Positions 23,222-30,491 of a stretch of DNA of 32,372 nucleotides are shown here, piece after piece. Within the stretch, counting starts at the first letter, position 1. Every line of letters begins with the position of its first letter. Origin of the DNA: a virus; IMG/VR virus record IMGVR_UViG_3300031624_000224, positions 1-32,372 of that record; one strand, given 5' to 3'. The notes beneath the pieces were generated by a model, which saw only the letters and a program-made list of their open reading frames with translations, was not told the origin of the DNA and made no database searches. Made by a program: the position numbers and the translations under genes.

Positions 23222-26200
23222 GTGGCAGTTGAGCGGCTAAGCAATGTGAAAGACTATTACCGGCGGATCACCGAGATCGATATCGGCGCGGTCGCCCGGG
23301 AGCTTCTCGGCTCCCGTGTTGTGCACGAATCCGACCGCCTGCTTCAATGCGACTGCCCCAACCACAAGAGCCAATCGCGCCGGTCTCTTCACGTCATGCT
23401 CGACAAGCAGGGCTGGTATTGCTTCGGCTGCGGCGTCGGCGGCGACGTGCTCCAGCTCGTGGAGTTCATCCAGTCGGGGCAAGTGACACGGGGTCAGTGC
23501 GGGCCCATGCCGGAGAGCCATCAGCGGGCCCGCGATTTCCTCGCGGCCAAGGCGGGGCTGCCGGCTTTGGCCAAGCACGGGCTTTCACCTGAGGAGTTGG
23601 CCGAAGCAGAAGCCGAACGCCTGGTTGAACTGCGGGTCTACGAGGTGTTGACGTCCTTGGCGGAACACTATCACCGGCGGCTCCAGGAGAATCCTGACGC
23701 TCTCGAATGGTTCCGATCCAAGTACGGCCTGTACGCCGAGACGGTCGATAGGCTCCTCATCGGCTATGCGGACAATGACAGCGAAGGGGGCGTCATCCGG
23801 AAACTGACCGGCAAGGATGTCGGCTTCGCCCCGCGGGAACTGGCCGCGTCCGGAGCATTCCGCCCGACCAACCAGGACGGACTCGATCCGTTCTTCGACC
23901 GGCGCATCGTGTTCCCCTACTGGAGCCGCGGCCGCGTCGTTTTCATGATCGGTCGCAAGACACCGTGGACGCCGGATCAGCCATGGGAACAGGGCAAGTA
24001 CAAGAAACTCCCCATCCACGACGAAAACACCCGCAAGCACATAGCCCCGTGCATCGACAACAGTCATCTCTACAACGAGGACTGCCTGCTCGCCGGGCCG
24101 GAGCGGTTGATCATCACCGAGGGTGTGACTGACTGCATCTCGCTCATGGAACAGGGCTTCCCGGCGGTCTCGCCGGTGACTGTTCGTATCCGCGAGGCGG
24201 ATTGGGAGCGGCTGCTGCCGCGTCTTCGCAACGTGAAGACGGTCTACATCTGCCAGGACAACGAGATCTCCCAGGCCGGTTTGAACGGCGCGCTCAAGAC
24301 CGCAGCGGTCCTTTCCGAGCACCGGATACAAACCCGTCTTGCCGTTCTCCCCCTGGACGAAAGACGCGCGAACGCCCACCGGGAATTGCGGGAGCGGTTC
24401 GCTCTCGACGCGGCGGTGGGAGCCCGCGAGCTGGCCAAGCGTCTCGACGGCCGGACTCCGGAGGAAATCCGCGAGGCCGAGCGTCTGCTCTCCGAAGCCA
24501 AGATCGACGTCAACGACTACTTCGCCGCGGGTCACTCGGCCCAGGACTTTGAGGCGTTGCTGGCGAAGGCCGAAACGCCTCTTGAGTTCGCCATCTCCCG
24601 GTTGCCAAGCGAAGTATCCGAGGAGGAACGCAACCGATTGTTGGAGCCGGTCCTTGGTGAGATCGCTCGACTGACGCCATTGGAACAGGATCGATACCTG
24701 AAGCTCATCCAGGAACGGTTCGGGAAATCGGGTTTGTCCCTGGGTACTTTGCGCAGCGAGGTCCGCGCGATGCAGAAGGATCGACAGTCGCACGCCAGGC
24801 AGGACAGGAGAAAAGAGAAGCGGCGCACAGATGCACCGCATGGTTCCTGTCGGGCACGGATCGAGGAGGTGTTGCTCGACACCGAGGAGGAACGCGGCTT
24901 ACCGGACTACACGAAGGCGGCGGAGGCGGCCTATGATTGGTTCATTGCTCACGGGGCACGTTTCTTCCGCACGCCGCTTGGGGAACCGTTTATGTTTTTC
25001 GAAGATACAATCCTGTGGATGGATACTCCCGACCGTGGTCGCAAGCGGCTCTACATCTCGCTCATGTACAAACATACTGGGATAGTCCAGACCACTACCA
25101 GCGGCAGAACGTTCTACGATGTGTTAGCCAACCTTGCGGTGGAGCGCGGGCAGGTGCGAGAGCACTTCTCCTGGCTTCACACCGACGTGGCAAAGCAGAC
25201 GATCTATTTCAACCTTAACAACACCGACCATGAGATCGCAAAGATCGCTCCAGAGGGAGTGGAGATTCTCAAGAACGGGGGTAATGCGGACGGCGTTATC
25301 CTGGACGGCTCCCGGAAGATGGCCCCAATCCGCTTTCTGCCGGAAGCCGGCCCCGAGGAGGCCGACCGGCTCCTGGTGGAACTCGTCCTCGACAACCTCA
25401 CTTGCGCACCAGGTGACCGGTTCCTGGTCCTGTCGTGGCTGTCTTGTTTTCTCCTGATCGACTTCGCCGGCACGAGGCCGATGACTCGGTTCGAAGGCCC
25501 AGCTGGTTCGGGTAAAACCACCGCGAGCAAGTTGATCTCGGCGCTGCTCTACGGCGAGCCCCAACAGAAGAAGAGCACCGACGCAGCCAACTACACTGAC
25601 GGTTCGCAGAACCCGCTCATCGTCCTCGACAACATCGAAGTCAAGCAGATGACCGAGGACCTGACTACCTTCATCCTGACCAGTATCACCGGCATCGCCA
25701 AGGAAAAACGCAAGAGCGGCACCGATACCGAGACGGTGATCGAGCGGACCAAGTGCCTGCTCAACACGACCGGCATCGAGCCGCTGGGAGGGGAACTCGC
25801 CGAAATCCTGTCGCGCTCGTTCATTATCCGGTTTGACATGGACGAGCAGGCGAGCGACTGCTTCCTGGAGGCCAAAATCCTGGCCGCCATCCGTGAGCAT
25901 CGCGACCTGGTTGTCTCTGCCTTGATGAAACGCACAAGCCACGTATTGGCCATGCTGCAAAGCAGCGGTCAGGAGAGAGTAATGCGGCTTCTGCATCGAA
26001 CATTGGGCAACCACAGCAAGCGCCGCTGCAATGACTACCTCAGCCTGATGTACCTGATGATGCTCGCGGGAGAACAGCAGGAAGACGTTGACCGGTCTCT
26101 CGAAGAACTCCACCAACAGTTCCTGGATCGGATCGCGTCGCTCAACAGCGTCTCTATGGAGACCGCGCGGGAATCCAACCCCATCGCCACCTGCCTGGTG

Positions 26201-26542
26201 TCACTCTTCAAGGCCTATCGACACGCACTCGAGGCTGACCGGGAGAGCACCGCCGTCAATGTCGCCAAGACGAACAAGGCGGCGTTTCTCGAACGTTACC
26301 AGATCGACTTCCAGGACGAGACTACCATCAAGGGCGCTCTTGCCCGCGACCTCTTCGTGGCCATCAAGCGCCTATCCAAAGACTTCGGCCTATCATTCCA
26401 CATGAACTCCGTCCAGCAGTTTGCCCAACGGTTCTCGAATGACCTTGAGACGATCCGGGAGGTGGGGTTCGAAATCACCATCAACCGGTCTTCGCAGTCG
26501 GTCCGTCGCACTGCCACCTACGACATCATCTTCCTCATCTGA
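23222..26542 (+). CDS. Phage-type primase with C-terminal P-loop ATPase (1106 aa)
   Basis: GTG 23222 has TGGAG five nucleotides upstream. A CHC2-type zinc finger is at about residues 43-70 (CDCPNHKS ... WYCFGCGVGGDVLQL). A DnaG-like Toprim domain follows, with the acidic motif LIITEGVTDCISLMEQG (about 296-312) and VYICQDNE (about 339-346). After a long linker, a P-loop ATPase has Walker A FEGPAGSGKTTASK (about 757-770) and LIVLDNIEVKQMTED (about 800). It is thus primase plus helicase-like motor in one chain, as in phage and satellite replication proteins, but with an insert larger than usual. It is followed by the iteron-rich region, its likely origin of action. Confidence 0.9.
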   Translation: MAVERLSNVKDYYRRITEIDIGAVARELLGSRVVHESDRLLQCDCPNHKSQSRRSLHVMLDKQGWYCFGCGVGGDVLQLVEFIQSGQVTRGQCGPMPESHQRARDFLAAKAGLPALAKHGLSPEELAEAEAERLVELRVYEVLTSLAEHYHRRLQENPDALEWFRSKYGLYAETVDRLLIGYADNDSEGGVIRKLTGKDVGFAPRELAASGAFRPTNQDGLDPFFDRRIVFPYWSRGRVVFMIGRKTPWTPDQPWEQGKYKKLPIHDENTRKHIAPCIDNSHLYNEDCLLAGPERLIITEGVTDCISLMEQGFPAVSPVTVRIREADWERLLPRLRNVKTVYICQDNEISQAGLNGALKTAAVLSEHRIQTRLAVLPLDERRANAHRELRERFALDAAVGARELAKRLDGRTPEEIREAERLLSEAKIDVNDYFAAGHSAQDFEALLAKAETPLEFAISRLPSEVSEEERNRLLEPVLGEIARLTPLEQDRYLKLIQERFGKSGLSLGTLRSEVRAMQKDRQSHARQDRRKEKRRTDAPHGSCRARIEEVLLDTEEERGLPDYTKAAEAAYDWFIAHGARFFRTPLGEPFMFFEDTILWMDTPDRGRKRLYISLMYKHTGIVQTTTSGRTFYDVLANLAVERGQVREHFSWLHTDVAKQTIYFNLNNTDHEIAKIAPEGVEILKNGGNADGVILDGSRKMAPIRFLPEAGPEEADRLLVELVLDNLTCAPGDRFLVLSWLSCFLLIDFAGTRPMTRFEGPAGSGKTTASKLISALLYGEPQQKKSTDAANYTDGSQNPLIVLDNIEVKQMTEDLTTFILTSITGIAKEKRKSGTDTETVIERTKCLLNTTGIEPLGGELAEILSRSFIIRFDMDEQASDCFLEAKILAAIREHRDLVVSALMKRTSHVLAMLQSSGQERVMRLLHRTLGNHSKRRCNDYLSLMYLMMLAGEQQEDVDRSLEELHQQFLDRIASLNSVSMETARESNPIATCLVSLFKAYRHALEADRESTAVNVAKTNKAAFLERYQIDFQDETTIKGALARDLFVAIKRLSKDFGLSFHMNSVQQFAQRFSNDLETIREVGFEITINRSSQSVRRTATYDIIFLI

Positions 26543-26568
26543 AGAAACCCATGTCTCTGCCGGGACGA

Positions 26569-26892
26569 TGCGAAGGATACCCTTCGCAAACGGCGAAGGA
26601 CCTTCGCGCCCGCAAGCCCATTCACAACAAACGGTTACATTGATCGTGCGAAGGTGCGAAGGGTTTCAGGGGTCAGCCCCCCTTACCCGAGAAAAAAACT
26701 CGCATGTCATGCTCGCCGGTTTCTGACTGGTTCTCCTTTGTGTTTTTCTGCTCACACGTGAATAACTCTCTGTACTACCTTCGCACCTTCACCTTCTCTT
26801 TATCATATCTGTCTTTCATATCAATCAGTTACGGCAGTGCGAAGGCCCCTGCGAAGGTTCTTTTCATAACCTTGACCCTTCGCACCTTCGCA
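26569..26892. repeat. Iteron cluster, candidate replication origin
   Basis: Eleven exact copies of GCGAAGG occur within 324 bp. Six are on the plus strand (26570, 26593, 26648, 26656, 26839, 26851) and five on the minus strand as CCTTCGC (26581, 26601, 26778, 26877, 26885). Most are extended to TGCGAAGG. A tandem pair TGCGAAGGTGCGAAGGGT at 26647-26664 is the perfect reverse complement of 26875-26892. Between them lies an AT-rich tract (about 26790-26830) suited to unwinding, with two degenerate copies (CCTTCAC, CCTTCTC) at its left edge. Position directly after the primase gene supports an origin. A regulator-binding array is the alternative. Confidence 0.75.
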
Positions 26893-26915
26893 ATTCGGCA
26901 CTATCCGGTTCGTTC

Positions 26916-26925
26916 CGGTAAGTAT
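26916..26925 (+). promoter_or_regulatory. CGGTARGTAW motif, copy 4
   Basis: CGGTAAGTAT, preceded by CCGGTTCGTTC, lies 35 nt upstream of the GTG start at 26961 and just after the last iteron. This is the same spacing to the start codon as copy 3. Confidence 0.45.
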
Positions 26926-26960
26926 CTCACGAGGAAATCCTAGTAACTGGAGTACCGGAA

Positions 26961-27794
26961 GTGAGCCTTCTCAAACTCATGATGGAACAGACGGCCGGGG
27001 ACACGATACCGCTTGATGTCCCGGATACCGAGTCAGATAACCAGTCCCGCGCGGAGGATGTCACGACTGGTGCAGAGACCACGCAGGAGGCGGCACTCTA
27101 TGTAACTACGAATCTTGAGTCATGGGAAACCACGACGCCGAAGTACTACGCCCGGGATGTGAGCGTCGATGACACCTGCTACCGTCGGTTCGATCCTGAT
27201 TACTACGCCTGGTTAAAGCACAAGATGGCGTCGGCCAAGAGAGCGGCGGACTCGGGACGAATCTCGGCATCTGCTTTTGACAGACTGCGCACCCGGTTCA
27301 ATGATATCCACATTTGGGCCGTTAATCATTTCGGCGAAGGGTCACTGCTTTCGGCGATTCAGTCGTTGGACGTGAAGGCTTATTCTCCACCGCTGCGCGA
27401 GACATTCGGACAGGGTATTTATTATCCGCTAAGACAAGTTGCGCCGGAGGAGAGGCCCCTGCCGAACCCGCGATTCCTCTACCCGAAAAACGGCGAGTGT
27501 CAATTCGCACAGGAGGTGTCTCCACGGGCCATTGCCAAGGTGGACGCGATCCGCGACCAAGCCATTTCCCTCGGATGGAGCCAAGTCAGGCTCTATCAGA
27601 ACTGTGGCTCTCTTCGCTTCCCTTATGGTCAGGACTACGGGCTGGCATGCTTTGCGGACGGCGATGTGCGTATCGGCGAAGTAACTCGGCAATCAATCGA
27701 GATTGTCGGAACGACATCGAAAGAGAATCGTCTGAGATTCTACAACCCAGACGTGGATCAACCGTGGCTGAGAAGAATAAGGAATGAAGAGTGA
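26961..27794 (+). CDS. Hypothetical protein (277 aa)
   Basis: GTG 26961 with CTGGAGTACCGGAA upstream; an ATG sixteen nucleotides on could also serve. The first 60 residues are acidic and Thr-rich, probably disordered. The centre (YYAWLKHKMASAKRAADSGR; ASAFDRLRTRFNDIHIWAVNHFG) is helical and basic. The C-terminal part includes DAIRDQAISLGWSQVRLYQN and FPYGQDYGLACFADGDVRIG. I do not recognise a family. Its GTG/TGA overlap with the following HTH gene suggests a coupled pair. Location after the origin and before the terminase genes suggests a replication or regulatory role, without direct evidence. Confidence 0.75.
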   Translation: MSLLKLMMEQTAGDTIPLDVPDTESDNQSRAEDVTTGAETTQEAALYVTTNLESWETTTPKYYARDVSVDDTCYRRFDPDYYAWLKHKMASAKRAADSGRISASAFDRLRTRFNDIHIWAVNHFGEGSLLSAIQSLDVKAYSPPLRETFGQGIYYPLRQVAPEERPLPNPRFLYPKNGECQFAQEVSPRAIAKVDAIRDQAISLGWSQVRLYQNCGSLRFPYGQDYGLACFADGDVRIGEVTRQSIEIVGTTSKENRLRFYNPDVDQPWLRRIRNEE

Positions 27795-28057
27795 AACGAG
27801 ACTATGCGAATGCCAAAGATGTCCTGCCGCCCGATCTGCTCCGCACCGTCCAGGAGCACTTCACTGGCCTGCTTTGGGTGCCAAGCGACACCTGTTTCTA
27901 TCACGAGCGCCGCAGACTGGTGCTTGCCTTGAAGGACCAGGGAATCTCAACGCGTGAGATCGCAAGACTATCGGGCGTGACTCCGCGTCGCGTCCGGCAG
28001 ATCTTTGCCGAAAGCCGTGCGGAATCGTCCCCGACGCTTCACGACTCTAGTCGGTAG
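27791..28057 (+). CDS. Small HTH protein (88 aa)
   Basis: GTG 27791 overlaps the previous stop by 4 nt (GTGA). The C-terminal half has a Hin/resolvase-like or sigma-region-4-like helix-turn-helix: LVLALKDQGISTREIARLSG, then VTPRRVRQIFAESR (about 44-76). The N-terminal half includes LLWVPSDTCFYHERRR. It is probably a DNA-binding regulator working with the upstream gene. No catalytic recombinase domain is present. The CGGTAGGTAA motif copy 5 overlaps its last codons. Confidence 0.75.
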   Translation: MKRDYANAKDVLPPDLLRTVQEHFTGLLWVPSDTCFYHERRRLVLALKDQGISTREIARLSGVTPRRVRQIFAESRAESSPTLHDSSR

Positions 28058-28061
28058 GTAA
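28052..28061 (+). promoter_or_regulatory. CGGTARGTAW motif, copy 5
   Basis: CGGTAGGTAA, followed by TGA, as in copy 2 (GGTAATGA in both). It lies at the 3' end of the HTH gene and about 80 nt before the preferred start of the terminase small subunit gene. Confidence 0.4.
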
Positions 28062-28142
28062 TGAAGGGGTTCTCCCTAAGTGAGGGCGAAATCTGCCTTC
28101 CGCCCCGGACGTTGGAGTGCTGAAACCGGAACGACAGAGATC

Positions 28143-28646
28143 ATGGCTGACGAGAAAGCGAAATCCCGGATTGGCAAACACGACGCAGGACAACTCGACC
28201 GCTGGCACCGCAACGCCGCCAAGTCACGGGTTGGGAAGGGCGCGGCTCCTGGCAACCGAAACAGCCTAGTGCACGGCATCTACGCAGATCGCTTCCTTGC
28301 TCCGGAGGAGCGACCGCTTTTCGAAACCATCATCGCACAGCTGTACCAGGACTTCGTGTTCAACAAGAGTTCGGACTTCATGCAGGTCGAACTAGTGGCA
28401 GTCTATTTTCTCAAGCTGGGGCGAGCGCAGGAAGCCGGTGATTGGGATGCCGCCGAGAAACTGGACCGCATGATCCGTTGCCACCTCAAGGACCTCAAGG
28501 CGACCAAGATCGCCAGGGAGGGCGAGGCGGCTAAGGGACCGGAGACAACCCCAGCGGAATGGGCCACGGCGCTGCTTGAAAAGCTGGCTGAATCGAAGAA
28601 GAAACCGGCCAAGAAAACAGCCAAGAGAACGAAAACGCGAAAATGA
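28143..28646 (+). CDS. Terminase small subunit-like protein
   Basis: 167 aa from ATG 28143, which follows CGACAGAGATC, a weak ribosome binding site. A GTG at 28080 is in frame but would add an atypical 21-residue extension. The motif GKGAAPGNRNSLVHGIYA (about 31-48) is characteristic of phage small terminases and related DNA-packaging proteins. A helical centre (QLYQDFVFNKSSDFMQVELV; KLDRMIRCHLKDLKATKI) and a Lys-rich tail (KKPAKKTAKRTKTRK) follow. It would recognise the packaging site and recruit the large subunit, whose gene lies 1.8 kb on. The recombinase genes between them break the usual adjacency. Confidence 0.75.
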   Translation: MADEKAKSRIGKHDAGQLDRWHRNAAKSRVGKGAAPGNRNSLVHGIYADRFLAPEERPLFETIIAQLYQDFVFNKSSDFMQVELVAVYFLKLGRAQEAGDWDAAEKLDRMIRCHLKDLKATKIAREGEAAKGPETTPAEWATALLEKLAESKKKPAKKTAKRTKTRK

Positions 28647-28871
28647 TTGCGGATAACACCAGGACGGCCTGCAGAACGGCCCCGGGAACACAGGGACTTA
28701 CGGCGTTGCCAGCGATAGGAAGTTCCGATAACCCCTGTTCCAGGAAGTTTCGATTGATCGTTTCTTCCGTGCTGCAGACCCGCATCACTGCAGAGGCGTC
28801 GGAGAGTATTGGCAAGGCGCGCGGACATGGAGGCCGCGTGGACGTTGCCAGAAGGTTTCCCACGTCCCCGA

Positions 28872-28908
28872 ACGAGAACGCGGTCCCGAGGGACCGCAAG
28901 GTTCTCGT
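28872..28908. other. Long hairpin next to the tyrosine recombinase gene
   Basis: ACGAGAAC (28872-28879) and GCGGTCC (28880-28886) pair with GGACCGC (28891-28897) and GTTCTCGT (28901-28908), giving 15 bp with a 4-nt loop and a 3-nt bulge. It lies 14 nt past the recombinase stop, between convergent genes. It may terminate both transcripts, though it has no T tract, or serve as a protein-binding or recombination site. Nothing else is supported in 28647-28871. Confidence 0.55.
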
Positions 28909-28921
28909 ACCCGTCTTTGGG

Positions 28922-29860
28922 TCAGAGCCGTTCGAGCGCCTCTTCAAGAGCGCCATCAACCAGGTGGGTATAGATCTCCGTAGTCGAGATGTCCCGGTGG
29001 CCGAGTGCCCGCTTGACTACAAGCAGGTCGGACGTGGCAGCATACAGGTGGGTAGCGAAGCTGTGCCGCAGCCCGTGAGGACCGAGGCTCTTCTCGATAT
29101 CCGCCTCGGTCAGCCAGAACTTGACACGGTTCGCTACCTGTCTCGGCGAGATGCGCGATGTACGGTTAGAGAGGAAAAGTGCAACACTGGCAGCGCCGAG
29201 CTTGCGGCGCTCTGCGAGGTATCGGCGTAGGAGCGAGCGAAGGTTGGACTTGAGGAACTTCACCTGTGGAACGTTGCCCTTGGCGCGGACGCGCAGATGC
29301 TTCGCGTCGAGGTCAACGTCGTCGATGTCCAGAGAGACAAGCTCCTGGAGGCGGATACCGGTTCCAAGGAACAACTCGATGATAACCCGGTCCCGTCGTG
29401 CCAATGCATTTGATCGTCCGCAAAGCTCCTTGAGCAACCTGCGCTTCTCGGCTTCTGTGAGAAACACCGGCGGCGTACGCGGGAGTCGGCGCATGGTGAC
29501 CGACCGGGCTGGGTTTTCCGAGACAAGCCCTGTCTCCTCGGCCCAGGCGAAGAAGGACCGCACCGCAGCTTTGAATCGGTGTAGCGACGCGGCTGAGCGC
29601 GGTGCACCGCCTGCTGTCTCTGAGACGGCCGGATCGGTAAGGACCCTGTCAAGCACCGCTGGAGTCACCTGGCCGAGGGAGCACCCTGGTTGTATCAAGG
29701 TCAGAACTCGGGCGAACGTCCGTAGGTCGCGCAGGTATGCGCTGACCGTGTGTGGCGAGCGTCCGTCCGCTTCGAGTCTACGACCGAAGGTCTGGATGGC
29801 CTCTTCGACAGGATCGGGCGCTGGCATCAACCGCGCCGCTCTGGCGACGGCACTATTCAT
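28922..29860 (-). CDS. Tyrosine recombinase, XerC/D-like
   Basis: 312 aa. A SAM-like core-binding domain spans about residues 18-112 (IQTFGRRLEADGRSPHTVSA, then SFFAWAEETGLVSENPA). The catalytic domain has Arg170 in FLGTGIRLQELVSL, Lys194, His262 and Arg265 in PHGLRHSFATH, His288 in LGHRDISTTEIY and the nucleophile Tyr297. All catalytic residues are therefore present. The start overlaps the end of a stand-alone core-binding-domain gene by 8 nt. The pair is inserted, in opposite orientation, between the two terminase genes. Roles in integration, dimer resolution or local inversion are all possible. Confidence 0.93.
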   Translation of the reverse strand: MNSAVARAARLMPAPDPVEEAIQTFGRRLEADGRSPHTVSAYLRDLRTFARVLTLIQPGCSLGQVTPAVLDRVLTDPAVSETAGGAPRSAASLHRFKAAVRSFFAWAEETGLVSENPARSVTMRRLPRTPPVFLTEAEKRRLLKELCGRSNALARRDRVIIELFLGTGIRLQELVSLDIDDVDLDAKHLRVRAKGNVPQVKFLKSNLRSLLRRYLAERRKLGAASVALFLSNRTSRISPRQVANRVKFWLTEADIEKSLGPHGLRHSFATHLYAATSDLLVVKRALGHRDISTTEIYTHLVDGALEEALERL

Positions 29861-30212
29861 CGTCCTCGTCTTCCTTCTGGCTCCGGCCCATGGGTGTATC
29901 CTTGGGCAGAGGCAGCTTCTTGATGCGGCCGGTCTCTTTGGCCCAGATCAGGAACATCCTGAACACCCGCATGGTCTTATCAACGGTGGGCTTCGCCCGC
30001 TTCTTGCCGCTGGGCAGCTTCAAGAGAGCGTCCGACTTGAAGAACTTGCCGACATGCGGTGCCAGAATACCAGACAGCTTTCGCTCCGCACCGAAGAAGA
30101 CTTCGATCTGTTCGAAGTCCTTCCCGTAGGTATAAAGCGTCCGTTCCTTTTTGCCCTGGCCCCTGAGGTGCTCCAGGTAGGCCTGGGCGGCATCATGCAG
30201 AGTTTCACTCAT
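29853..30212 (-). CDS. Stand-alone core-binding (SAM-like) domain protein (119 aa)
   Basis: ATG 30212 follows AAAGGAGAGAACGCC; upstream in-frame starts lack such a site. The sequence resembles the N-terminal domain of tyrosine recombinases: LHDAAQAYLEHLRGQGKKER, TLYTYGKDFEQIEVFFGAERK, then VDKTMRVFRMFLIWAKETGRI. It ends with an acidic tail (RSQKEDEDDE) and has no catalytic domain. It is coupled to the full recombinase gene downstream. It could be a site-binding partner, a directionality factor or a competitor. It is not a simple split of the neighbour, because that protein has its own core-binding domain. Confidence 0.8.
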   Translation of the reverse strand: MSETLHDAAQAYLEHLRGQGKKERTLYTYGKDFEQIEVFFGAERKLSGILAPHVGKFFKSDALLKLPSGKKRAKPTVDKTMRVFRMFLIWAKETGRIKKLPLPKDTPMGRSQKEDEDDE

Positions 30213-30255
30213 GGCGTTCTCTCCTTTCGAGAGGTTCAAGTTATTGTATATCATA

Positions 30256-30274
30256 ATGTTACGCACATTAACAT
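30256..30274. promoter_or_regulatory. Dyad ATGTTA-7-TAACAT, operator or crossover-like site
   Basis: ATGTTA (30256-30261) and TAACAT (30269-30274) are perfect inverted arms around the 7-bp CGCACAT. The arrangement resembles a tyrosine-recombinase core (two arms and a 6-8 bp overlap). It also lies upstream of the core-binding-domain gene, where an autoregulatory operator would be expected. The minus-strand sequence TATGAT beside it could be a -10 element. Confidence 0.45.
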
Positions 30275-30491
30275 ACAGGCATTCAAGTCGCTGGAAGTCA
30301 AGGCGTTCCTGGCCTATTTCTGGAGAAAGACCAGGTTCCGAACAGGCTGGGCCGTATCGGATATCAAGGGCTTAATTCGGGGCTGCGGCAGCGGCGGGAC
30401 CACAGTTGTTTTTGCGCCCGCAAGGCTGGATGTGTTGGTTGAATCGGGCAAGGCGGGCCAGGGGTCTGCCTTGCTGTTGGGGCTGCCCTGA
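30267..30491 (+). other. Coding-like stretch without ordinary start, upstream of terL
   Basis: This frame is open for about 74 codons with strong G/C preference at third positions and reads, in part, FKSLEVKAFLAYFWRKTRFR, TGWAVSDIKGLIRGCGSGG and APARLDVLVESGKAGQGSAL. Its TGA overlaps the ATG of the terminase large subunit gene, as for a real coupled gene. No ATG, GTG or TTG is in frame near its beginning; ATT at 30267 would be the first plausible codon. It may be a gene whose 5' end was lost when the recombinase pair was inserted. The family is not recognised. Confidence 0.4.

Noticed and set aside
23585-24841. 418-codon open frame on the minus strand
   Set aside because: Antisense to the primase zinc-finger/Toprim region, with no ribosome binding site or recognisable motif.
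25124-26116. 330-codon open frame on the minus strand
   Set aside because: Antisense to the primase ATPase domain, including its Walker A; low-complexity translation.
26569-26892. Possible CRISPR array
   Set aside because: The repeats are 7-8 bp, occur in both orientations and are irregularly spaced, and there are no cas genes; they fit iterons instead.
29121-30491. 456-codon open frame on the plus strand
   Set aside because: Mostly the antisense of the tyrosine recombinase and its partner. Only the tail beyond 30267 looks coding, and that is listed separately.
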